The notes beneath the pieces are model-generated. The model worked only from the letters and a program-made list of their open reading frames with translations. It was not told where the DNA came from and did not search any database. From NCBI GenBank assembly GCA_951213105.1, contig OX578140.1, positions 29,946,780 through 30,010,779 on the forward strand: a DNA stretch of 64,000 nucleotides. The letters run 5' to 3'. Of the stretch, positions 46,251 through 55,205 are shown piece by piece. How positions within the stretch are numbered: position 1 is the stretch's first letter; every line of letters starts with the position of its first letter. Origin of the DNA: Amaurobius ferox. Lineage: Eukaryota > Arthropoda > Arachnida > Araneae > Amaurobiidae. The position numbers and the translations under genes are program-made.

Positions 46251-47332
46251 ATGACACTTACAGGGAAACAACGAGGTGAATTGATAAAGCTGTTTTATCT
46301 GAACGGGGGAAATGCTGCCGAAGCAGTGCGAGTTTATCGGCGAAATCATAAGCTAAGACGAGGCCTATGATCCGTACGAACTGTACGTAATTTGGCAAAA
46401 ACATTTGAAGAAACTGGATGCACATGTAATAGACCGCGATCCAGGACGAACACCTGTTCCTGTTGAAGTTGTTGCGGAAGTGCATAATACGATTATACTG
46501 CGGGTCCATTGCGTCCTGCAAGAAGTTTTTCCCGCAATTTGGATGTACGTACCGAAAACTACAGTTATCAAGCTTCTGCGCTCTGTTCTGCGGATGTTTC
46601 CTTATCGATTCCAGCGTTTCAAGATGTTGTAACCTGTAAACGAGCAACAGCGTGTCGACTTAGAGAATTTTTTATCATCAGATATGATGAAGATAGCAGG
46701 TGGCCGTTGCGGATATTATGGACGGATGAGGCACATTTCTCCTTAACTGGGAACATAAACGCCAAGAACTGAGTTCACTGGGCTGACAAAAATCCTCACG
46801 ATGTGGCACCAGCGCCCTTACACGAAGCTAAAATGACTGTGTGGTGCGGAATCGCAAGCACATTCGTTCTCGGTCCGTTCTTCTTCGAAGAGGTCACTTC
46901 CAATGGTATGCAAACGTGCTCCATCACAGGTCTTCGGCATAAAACAATGTTGCAGAATTACGTAATTCCAGAATTGAAGCAGCGAAATGTCGTTAATGAC
47001 ATTGTATGGATGCAAGATGGTGCTCTTCCACACGTCGCTACATGTGTTCGACAAGTGCTGCAACAGAACTTTGGTGATAGAGTCATTCCCCGTAACTTTG
47101 CAGTTTCGTGGCCACCGCGATCCCCCGATCTCACTCCGATGGATTTCTGGTTCTAGAGTTATCTGAAATCTAAGGTGTACACATCAAATCCACGAGATTT
47201 TTCAGAACTGAAAGATGCCATAAGACGTGAAGTTATACAGATTCCTCCTGCGATGTCATTGTCAACAATTTTCCGCATGCAATGCGTTATCGTCTGCGAA
47301 GGTGGGCACATTGAAAACTTGCAATTTATATA
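46251..47332 (+). pseudogene. DD41D mariner transposase pseudogene
   Basis: Starts MTLTGKQRGELIKLFYLNGG. Recognisable blocks follow in the same or neighbouring frames: SVRTVRNLAKTFEETG, TTVIKLLRSVLRMFPYRFQR, ILWTDEAHFSLTGN (first D), VWMQDGALPHVATCV (second D), WPPRSPDLTPMDFWF (third acidic residue, D) and SYLKSKVYTSNPRDFSELKD, ending at TAA (47330-47332). Between the second and third catalytic Asp there are 41 residues, which defines DD41D. Defects: TGA at 46368, frame changes near 46400, 46545 and 46655, TGA at 46770 and TAG at 47154; the last two are one base from the expected Trp codon. It is a dead but young-looking copy. Open frames 46405-46632, 46509-46772 and 46803-47156 are its pieces. 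Confidence 0.85.
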
Positions 47333-47404
47333 AAAGTTTTTTACCCTCTCCTCTATTGTGTTATCATTGGTCCTTTACAATACTCTTCTTTGAAAGGTTT
47401 TACA

Positions 47405-47566
47405 CAGCCAATTTTCGCCGCCCGGCCGTCCAACTAGTTACTCTAAGTCCTCCGGACGAGTCGGACGGTCTGGGTCTTCAACAGCCAATTTTCGCCGGCC
47501 GTCCATACAGTTACCTTACACCTTTCTGGTAGGTCGGACGGTCTGGGTCTCAACAGCCAATTTTCG
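47405..47566 (+). mobile_element. Two ~60-bp SINE 3' ends at one target site
   Basis: The word cagccaattttcg occurs three times (47405-47417, 47482-47494, 47554-47566). Between the copies lie two different SINE 3' ends: 47418-47481 (CGGCCGTCCAACTAGTTACT ... GTCGGACGGTCTGGGTC) and 47495-47553 (CGGCCGTCCATACAGTTACC ... GTCGGACGGTCTGGGTC). Each is flanked by the 13-bp duplication, both start at the CGGCCGTCC position, and the two belong to different subfamilies (CTCTAAGTCC against CTTACACCTT). In each, GGCCGTCC can pair with GGACGGTC. Confidence 0.85.
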
Positions 47567-47825
47567 ACATACATGTATCGTTCCAACGCCATTTATGGTT
47601 TTTCAATGCGCTGATCAATTTGCGCAGGAAAAAAGTGGGTGTTGCTATTCGAAAATTTCGAAATATTTTCATCGTAACCGTAACAGTGAGAACTAGCTCT
47701 ATTGCTTGAAATCATTACAATTTCGAGTGCTTACCTTCAAATAACACTATCTGAAATTTACTTTTCATTGGTTAAGCGGATAGGCCGCTAGGGGTTCATA
47801 TATCGAGGAAGTTTTTATGACCACC

Positions 47826-47828
<3 letters not shown>

Positions 47829-47869
<41 letters not shown>
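47829..47869. repeat. (TA)n microsatellite
   Basis: About 20 TA units directly at the right end of the mariner element. It may have grown from the TA target or been the target. Confidence 0.9.
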
Positions 47870-47870
<1 letters not shown>

Positions 47871-48680
47871 GTTATTAAAATTAATTAAAGCATATACTCG
47901 TTAACATATTGGCTGGCGTAACTTTAAAAATATGGAACGCCCCAGCTAAGTTAGTTTTGTATTTGACTAAATGTACCACGTGTTGTTTGTTGAAAAAGCA
48001 TTCCATTAAGAAAAATCTATCTTACTTCCTCTTATTAACGTAAACCACGTATGACGCATGTGGCCTAGTTTGATTTTCTTTCTACCCAAATCACATTATT
48101 CTGCAAATAAAGTCACCCTTTTCATTAAAGCCACAAAAGTCACGTGATACCTGTGAGATTAAGGACCTTAGACAATAAGTACCATGTGGCGGTCTAAAAA
48201 AGTCATGTAGGTCCAATTTATTGCCCTCCAAAAATTAATTAGACTTTAATGTCAATACTTGGCGCCAGCCCGTATGCCTGTATTGTTAGCTGGAAATATC
48301 CTTTTTTTTGCTCAGATTTCGACCTGACCTTTATTAATCTTGTCCCTCATATCATCCCAATATCAAAATACTACAATCGTGTAGATAAAAAAAAATTGTC
48401 AGTCTGTCGCTGTCATCACATTAAAAAATTTTTCAATTAATAAATCAAAAAATTCAAATAAATGATTATACAAATATTATTAAACATTAACCATTTTAGG
48501 TGTAAATATGTAACATTTTGTGTAAAACCATTGATACTAATTACAGACCGTTAAGATTTATTATTTTCAAGATGTTGCCTTTAACTAAAATAGAAATATT
48601 TACAGAAAATAAATATGTTTACTAATAATAAATAAGTAATAACAATTATTTTTAGCCATAAATAAATTAACACGGCTTAC
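47870..48680. other. No clear gene; downstream side of the exon candidate
   Basis: Less repetitive than the surroundings. CACGTG/CATGTGG-like words recur at 47977, 48049 and 48137. Open frame 48249-48440 has no recognisable product. If the exon at 48681-48769 is real, this is intron on the minus strand. Confidence 0.4.
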
Positions 48681-48769
48681 CATTGTAAAAGTTATTACGA
48701 TCCGTTTGCGAGGCATCAGACATTTTATATTGTTTTTCCACAGCGGACGCAATAGTGGAAATAGTGCCA
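48681..48769 (-). CDS. Candidate first coding exon, minus strand
   Basis: An 89-nt segment is bounded by a strong acceptor (T-rich tract then ACAG, AG at 48771-48770) and a good donor (CAATG then GTAAGC, GT at 48680-48679). It contains an ATG at 48723-48721 in a favourable AAAATGTCTG context, opening MSDASQTDRNNFYN plus one base of the next codon. The frame is also open upstream of the ATG to the acceptor. GC content is clearly higher than on either side, and no repeat family of the window covers it. The reading would be a first coding exon with a spliced 5'-UTR of 46 nt in the exon. I do not recognise the protein; 14 residues are too few to assign, and no second exon was found. Confidence 0.45.
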
Positions 48770-49510
48770 CTGTAAAAAAAATAATTTCAGAATTACTAGT
48801 ATTTTTTTATAAATAAATAATTATCTTAACCAATATTATGATTTATGTCGGTTTATGTTTTGCATGCATTTAGTTCTTCATTGATTCTGTGTCTTATAAG
48901 AAGTGAATGAATACAGTTCTATCAAATGACCACGTTACACGACAAAGTGACACCCAATAAAATAAACAAAAATTTAAAATGCTAAAAACGCGTAAAAAAT
49001 CTATTTAATACAACTTTGAAACAATATCGTAAATATGATGAATAAATGCTGTTCCTATAAGCAGTAAAATCATTCTCATTTTATAATAAAAAGATGACAA
49101 TTAAAAAAAAAACTCAAAATATAAAACTGCTTTGTGTGATGACTACTAAAAGGAAACTCACATGAAAAAATAAAATAAAAACAACCAATCTGGTAGCTTT
49201 TACATTTATGCAACAGATGGATATTTATCAGATCTAATTATCTCTACTGACATCCATATTACTTAATGCCCGCTAGTCATTTTGCCCGCCTAGAAGCCAT
49301 TGCAACAAAAGTCATTAATACTAAATCTATGTACATTGTTATTGTTCTAAAAGTGATTTTCCATATCATAAACAGGAAATTTGTATATTTACGGATTACA
49401 TATTTATAAAGTTAAATGTTAAATCAATAATGAGCATAAAAAATCCCAAGTCATTTACCTTTTGAATGTAAAACTTCATTAAACGTTATCTACGGCGTTG
49501 ATGAAGACTT
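48770..49510. other. No gene seen
   Basis: AT-rich sequence between the exon candidate and the family A array; on the minus strand it would be upstream intron or promoter. No recognisable repeat. Confidence 0.45.
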
Positions 49511-50271
49511 AAAAATATGATGTGGGCAGCACATAACTTTTCCTGCAGACTTATATTGACGTTCTCCTTATTTTAATTAAATCTAATGCACTTTTAAGTC
49601 AATTTTCTTTCTCATTTGGTAATTGGACATATTTTCAAAGGTGGCGTAGAGAAAATACGAAAACACTAAAATATATCGAGAACGGCTAGACCTAGTGTAA
49701 TGGGGTTGATCTTACATTTTTCATCGTTAAAAATTACGTATAAAACAAGCATTTAATCGATATATTTGAACATACGTAGTTTTTATTTTAGATTTTGACG
49801 TATTTTGCGAGCCATTTCGCAAAAAATGGTAGATTATTATTTTTCGAATCGTACCAAAATCTAATCAGCATCAGGACATCCCACAAGAGACTTATCTACT
49901 AAAAATTTGTGAAATTTAGTCAATTAGTATTTCAGCTAAAGTGGATGCATACGATTTTTGTGAACCATTTCGCAAAAAAGGTGGTCTCTTTTGTCCCGAA
50001 TCGTACCCAAAACTAATCAGCACCAGGGTCACACACAAGTAACTTACCAAATTTTATGATATTCTGTCCATTAATTTTTGAGTTAGAGTTGATACCTACA
50101 TTGCACAGACAGACTGACATACAGACAAACACACACACCGACATCATGCTAAAAATAGTTTTTTCGTGTTCTAGAGGTCTCAAAACGTATAGATCTGTCG
50201 AAAACTCGAGTTGCGATTTTCGGAATAATTCCAATTTTTTCCCTATATGTTACCATGTAGTGCAGGGCAAG
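49511..50271 (+). repeat. Family A tandem array, unit 1
   Basis: A 761-bp unit with the full order: GATGTGGGCAGCACAT head, GGTGGCGTAGAGAAAATACG, ATATCGAGAACGGCTAG, two 'TTTCGCAAAAAAGGTGG / ATCGTACCAAAATCTAATC / GAGTGGATAC' modules, CAGACAGACTGAC tract (50106-50140), TTTTCGTGTTCTAGAGGTCT, CGAAAACTCGAGTTGCGA and an ATATGTTACCATGTAGTGCA end. Open frames 50013-50274 on both strands come from it. Confidence 0.85.
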
Positions 50272-51039
50272 TAAAAATCTCATGTAGGCAGCACCTGACT
50301 TTCCCTGCAGACTTATATTCACGTTCTCTTTATTTTAATTAAATTTAATTCACTTTTAAATCAATTTTCGTTCTCATTTGTTATCTGGACTTATATTCAC
50401 AGGTGGCGTAGTGAAAATACGAAAAAACTAAAATATCTCGAGAACGGCTAGTCCTAGCATAATGGGGTTGGTCTTATTCTTTTCTTCGTTAAAAATTTCT
50501 TATAAAACATGCATTTAATGAGTAAATTTGAGTATATATAGATTTTATTTTTGAACTTGACGATTTTTGCGGGCCATTTTGCAAAAAAAGGCAGATTATT
50601 TTTTTCCGAATCGTACTAAAATCTAATCAACACCAGGGTAACATACTAAGGAATTATTAATCGACTTTTGTGAAAATCGATCCATCAGTTTTTCAGCTAG
50701 AATGGATAAAGGCTTTTGCGGGCCATTTCGCAAAAATGGCAGGTTCTTTTATCCCGAATCGTACCCAAAACTAATCAGCACCAGATTCGCCCACAAGTGA
50801 CTTACCTACCAAATTTTATGAAATTCAGTCAATTAGTTTTTTAGTTAGAGTGGATACTAAATCTGCACAGACAGGCAGACAGACAGACACATGGACACAC
50901 ACACAGACGTCACGTTAAAAATAGTTTTTTCATATTCTAGAGGTCTCGAAACGTGTAGATCCGTCGAAAAATCGAGTTGCGATTTTCGACATGATTCCAA
51001 TACTTTCCCTATACATTACCATGTATTGCAGGAAAAGTG
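50272..51039 (+). repeat. Family A tandem array, unit 2
   Basis: A 768-bp unit directly following unit 1. Same parts; the microsatellite is at 50869-50910. Ends CATGTATTGCAGGAAAAGTG. Confidence 0.85.
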
Positions 51040-51807
51040 AACATCTGATGTGGGCAGCACATGACTTTCTCTGCAGACTTATATATACACATTATCTTTA
51101 CTTTAATTAAATTTAATTCACTTATTAAATTTTCGTTCTCATTTGGTAACTGGACACATTTTCAAAGATGGCGTAGAAAAAAAAAGAAAAAAAAATATCT
51201 GGAGAAAGGCTAGTTCTAGTGTAATGTAATTGGTCTTATTCTTTTCTTCGTTAAAAATTACGTATAAAATAAACAAGTATTTAATGGATATATTTCAGCA
51301 TACGTAGTATTTTAGTTTGAATTTTGTCGATTTTTGAGATTCATTTTGCAAAAAAAGGCAGGTTATTTTTTCCAAATCTTACCAAAATCTAATCAGCACC
51401 AGGGTAACCCACAAGAGACTTATCTACCAAATTTTGTGAAATTCGGGCCATTAGATATTCAGCTAGAGTGGATACAAACGTTTGCGGGCCATTTCGCAAA
51501 AAAAAGGCGGGTTCTTTTATTCCGAATCGTACCCAAAACTAATCAGCACCAGATTCGCCCACAGATGGCTTACCTACCAAATTTTATGAAATTCGATCCA
51601 TTAGTTTTTGAGTTAGAGTGGGTACAAAATCTGCACAGACAGCCAGACAGACATACAGACAGACACACACACAGCCTCACGCTAAAAATTATTTTTTCGT
51701 ATTCTAGAGGTCTCGAAACGTGTAAATCCGTCGAAAATTCGAGTTGCGATTTTCGGCATGATTCCAATACTTTCTCTATAGATTACCATGTACCGCTGGG
51801 AAACTAA
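51040..51807 (+). repeat. Family A tandem array, unit 3
   Basis: A 768-bp unit, last of the first run. It gives the longest chance open frame of the family (51334-51807, 157 codons), which spans both internal modules and the microsatellite. The frame has no start context or homologue I recognise, and other copies of the element break it. Confidence 0.8.
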
Positions 51808-52404
51808 CAATAGCTTTTCTTCAGAAAAAATTGTTTACCCCATTTTCAATATATATCAGCACTTTGAAGATAAAAAATAGTACATGGCGATTTTACCCAC
51901 CGCTCCTTTGCCCCCTCAAAAGAATTAAACGGCTTCTATTAAATTCCTTTTGTTGATGTCAATCAGAAACAAATGAAATCTTTAGATGTCGAGTGAGATT
52001 AAGTCATAAGAAAGATCTATTTGTGCGGTTGCCAATTGTCAATTTGTAGCGAAAGTAACGTGGTAGATACATATTTTTTGTAGATATTTAAATAGCTTTG
52101 CATGTGTGATATTCACGTTCAAATATCTCGTAACAGTGCATTGATTTTAATATACAATTTCCTCGAAGTTTTTTGACAGCGAGGGTTAAAACTAAATACA
52201 GATAAGAACTAAAATATTGTCCTGAAAGGCAAAAGGCTCAACTTTACTCAATTGCATCCATTTCCCGAAGTCTAACTCTTCATCCAGTGAATCATCATCT
52301 AAGTTTTAGTCTGAAGAATCCCATTTGTAATCTTCCGCTAAAGAACAATTAGCTTTCACATTTTTAATGCAGCAGAAAATGCATCAGACAGACAGTTATA
52401 AAAA
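51808..52404. other. No gene seen; spacer in the family A array
   Basis: Sequence unrelated to the flanking array, with no open frame or known element. It may be part of the original host DNA. Confidence 0.45.
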
Positions 52405-52469
52405 AATCTGATGTGGGCAACACATGACTTTCCTTATATAACGCAATGAATTTACTACTTTTACAATAA
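52405..52469 (+). repeat. Single family B head joined to family A
   Basis: One 68-bp unit (CTGATGTGGGCAACACATG, ACTTTCCTTATATAACGC, TTTACTACTTTTACAATAA) runs straight into a family A head, making a B-A chimaera. Confidence 0.85.
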
Positions 52470-53290
52470 AAAAAATCTGATGTGGGCAGCACATGACTTT
52501 CCCTGCAGACTTATATTCACGTTCTTTTTATTTTAATTAAATTTATTTCACTTTTAATTTAATTTTCGTTCTCATTCGGTAACCGGACTTATTTTCGAAG
52601 GTGGCGTAGAGAAAATACGAAAAACTAAAATATCTCGAGAACGGCTAGTCCTAGTGTAATGGGGTTGGTCTTATTCTTTTTTTCGCTAAAAATTACGTAT
52701 TAAACGAGCATTTGATGGATATATTTGAGCATACGCAGTTCTTCAGTTTAGATTTTGACCGATTTCTGCGGGCCATTTTGCAAAAAAAGGCAGGTTATTT
52801 TTTCCGAATCGTACCAAAATCTAATCAGCACCAGAGTAACCCAGAAGTGACTCATCTACCGAATTTTGTGAAATTCAGTCTATTAGATTTTTGGATAGAG
52901 TGGATACAAGCTTTTGCGAGCCATTTCACAAAAATAGGCGGGTTCTTTTATTCCGAATCGTACCCAAAGCAAATCAGCACCAGATTCGCCCACAAGTGAC
53001 TTACCTACCAAATTTTGTGAAAGTCGGTTCATTAGTTTTTTAGTTACAGTGGATACAAAATCTGCACAGACAGACAGATAGTCAGACAGACAGACAGACA
53101 CACAGACAGACACACAGACACACAGACAGACAGGCAGACACACAGACACACACACAGACGTTACGCCAAAAATGTTTTTTTTTGTATTCTAGAGGTCTCG
53201 AAACGTGTAGATCCGTCGAAAACTCGAGTTGTGATTTTCGGTATGATTCCAATACTTTCCCTATACATTACCATGTAGTGCAGGGAAAGT
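52470..53290 (+). repeat. Family A tandem array, unit 4
   Basis: An 821-bp unit, enlarged by the longest CAGA/CACA tract of the window (about 53066-53158). Other parts as in unit 1. Open frames 52712-52999 and minus 52883-53155 lie in it. Confidence 0.85.
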
Positions 53291-54074
53291 AAAAATCTGA
53301 TGTGGGCAGCACATGACTTTCCCTGCAGCCTTATATCCACGTTCTCTTTATTTTAATTAAATTCATTTCACTTTTAATTTAATTTTCGTTCTCATTCGGT
53401 AACCGGACAAATTTTCAAAGGTAGCGTAGAGAAAATACGAAAAACTAAAATATCTCGAGAACGGCTAGTCCTAATGTAATGGGGTTGATCTTATTCTTTT
53501 TTCCGCTAAAAATTACGTATTAAACAAGCATTTGATGGATATATTTGAGCATACGCAGTTCTTCAGTTTAGATTTTGACCGATTTCTGCAAGCCATTTTG
53601 TAAAAAAAGGGAGGTTATTTTTTTTCGAATCGTACCAAAATCTAATCAGCACCAAGGTGACCTACAAATGACTCATCTGCTGAATTTTGTGAAATTCGGT
53701 CCATTAGTTTTTTAGTTAGAGTGGATAAAACCTTTTGCGGGCCATTTCGCAAAAATAGGCGGGTTCTTTTATCCCGAATCATATCCAAAACTAATCCGCA
53801 CCAGACTCGTCCACAAGTGACTTACCTACCAAAGTTTGTGAAATTCGATCCATTAGTTTTTTAGTTAGAGTGGATACAATATCTGCAGAGGCAGAGAGAC
53901 ACACAGACAGACAGACAGACACACAGACACACACACACACAGACGTCACTCTAAAAATGGTTTCTTTGTATTCTAGAGGTCTTGAAACGTGTAGATCCGT
54001 CGAAAACTCGAGTTGTGAGTTTTGGTATGATTCTAATACTTTCCCTATACATTGCCATGTATTGCAGGGAAAGT
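53291..54074 (+). repeat. Family A tandem array, unit 5
   Basis: A 784-bp unit with CAGACA/CACA tract at 53896-53943. It closes with CATGTATTGCAGGGAAAGTA, directly followed by a family B body. Confidence 0.85.
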
Positions 54075-54966
54075 AATAGGTTTTTCTTATAGGAGATATT
54101 TATATTCTTTCCAAGATATTGAATTTTCGTCAACTAGTCGTCATTTTCATTGATTTAGTGTCATTTTTATCCATTTGGCGAGATTTTCGTTAATTTGGCA
54201 GCATTTAAAAAGTCGCTAAGTTGGCGACAGTCCGCCGAATTCGGCGCCAAAATCTCGCCAAGCGTTAAGGACGGAGAAATAAGTTATATCAGATAAATAA
54301 CTATTGGCGTTCAAATACAAAAGTATTACTCAAAGTATCTTTTCTCATGAATGGAACGAGCTAGATCCACGAGAATGATGTCACTCAATTTATCGCATGA
54401 TATTACATATGAAAAGTGAACATGTTTCTCATTAGGAAATATATTTTTTTTATTTTATATAACTTTTTGATATTTTTGTTTAAAATGTGCAATATCTCGA
54501 GAACGGTTCATGCTTGTGTTCTAAAGTTTGTCAATCGTTTTCTAAGGAAAAATTACATAAGAAATGTCTATTTGCGTAACTTTATTAAATGTTTTTATTT
54601 TTTGATGATTTTTTTCAAAATTTCATTTGAAAATTTAGGGATTCTGGACATTCGATTGTGTTTTAAATCAATAGGCTTCCAACATTCACCGATTGTGATT
54701 TTTGTACAAAATTTCATTCGAATCGCTCCATGAGATCGCCGTTCATGGGATATCGTCTCCACAGTCTCACTGACACACACACACACATAAACACACATAC
54801 ACACACACACATCACCTCAAAAATGTTCGATTCGTGATCAGGGATGCTTGAAACGTGCTCTCCCGTCGGAAACTCGAATTCGAATTTTTGGTCACAATAC
54901 TTTCCCGTCACAATACTTTACCCGTCACAATACTTTCCTTATACATTATGTATATAAGAAAAGTAA
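54075..54966 (+). repeat. Family B element, copy 4, joined to the A array
   Basis: Begins ATAGGTTTTTCTTATAG immediately after unit 5 and has the GGCGAC tract (54170-54265), CTCGAGAACGGTTCATG, a CA tract (54772-54812) and a TATGTATATAAGAAAAGTA end. CCCGTCACAATACTTT is locally triplicated (54892-54940). Open frames 54416-54733, minus 54595-54810 and minus 54714-54911 are repeat. Confidence 0.8.
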
Positions 54967-55205
54967 TAATTCACTCGCACTTCTGTGTGCATTAACTGAA
55001 ACATAAAACACTTTGGTAGTAAAACAACAAGAAATATGTATTTATACATATCAATCTGTTTTGGCGTCATAAATAGCCTCCTTCCTGTGGGTAAATGAGA
55101 CAGAGCAGTAACCCAGATATGCCAACAGAAAGTATAATAATTGAATTAAGAAAAAAATATACTTGAAAATCAGAAAGCAATTAAAATCTATATAAGAATT
55201 ATCTA
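54967..55205. other. No gene seen
   Basis: Short AT-rich stretch between the A/B array and the satellite; under 300 bp, nothing recognised. Confidence 0.5.

Larger units (their letters stand above)
45784..47828 (+). mobile_element. DD41D (rosa-like) mariner with ~265-bp inverted repeats
   Basis: TA dinucleotides flank the ends (45782-45783, 47829-47830). The left end CAGAATGGTCATAAAAA matches the right end in reverse, CAGGGTGGTCATAAAAA, and the match continues (GATATATGAACCCCTAGCGG, GCGCAAATTGATCAGCGCAT) for about 265 bp on each side. This is much longer than the roughly 30 bp of classical mariners. The element encodes one broken transposase and carries two small SINE pieces in its right part (47405-47566). 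Confidence 0.85.

Noticed and set aside
51334..51807. 157-codon open frame resembling a protein gene
   Set aside because: It covers a family A unit including its microsatellite. Other units at 49.5-54.1 kb carry stops in the same frame, so it is chance openness.
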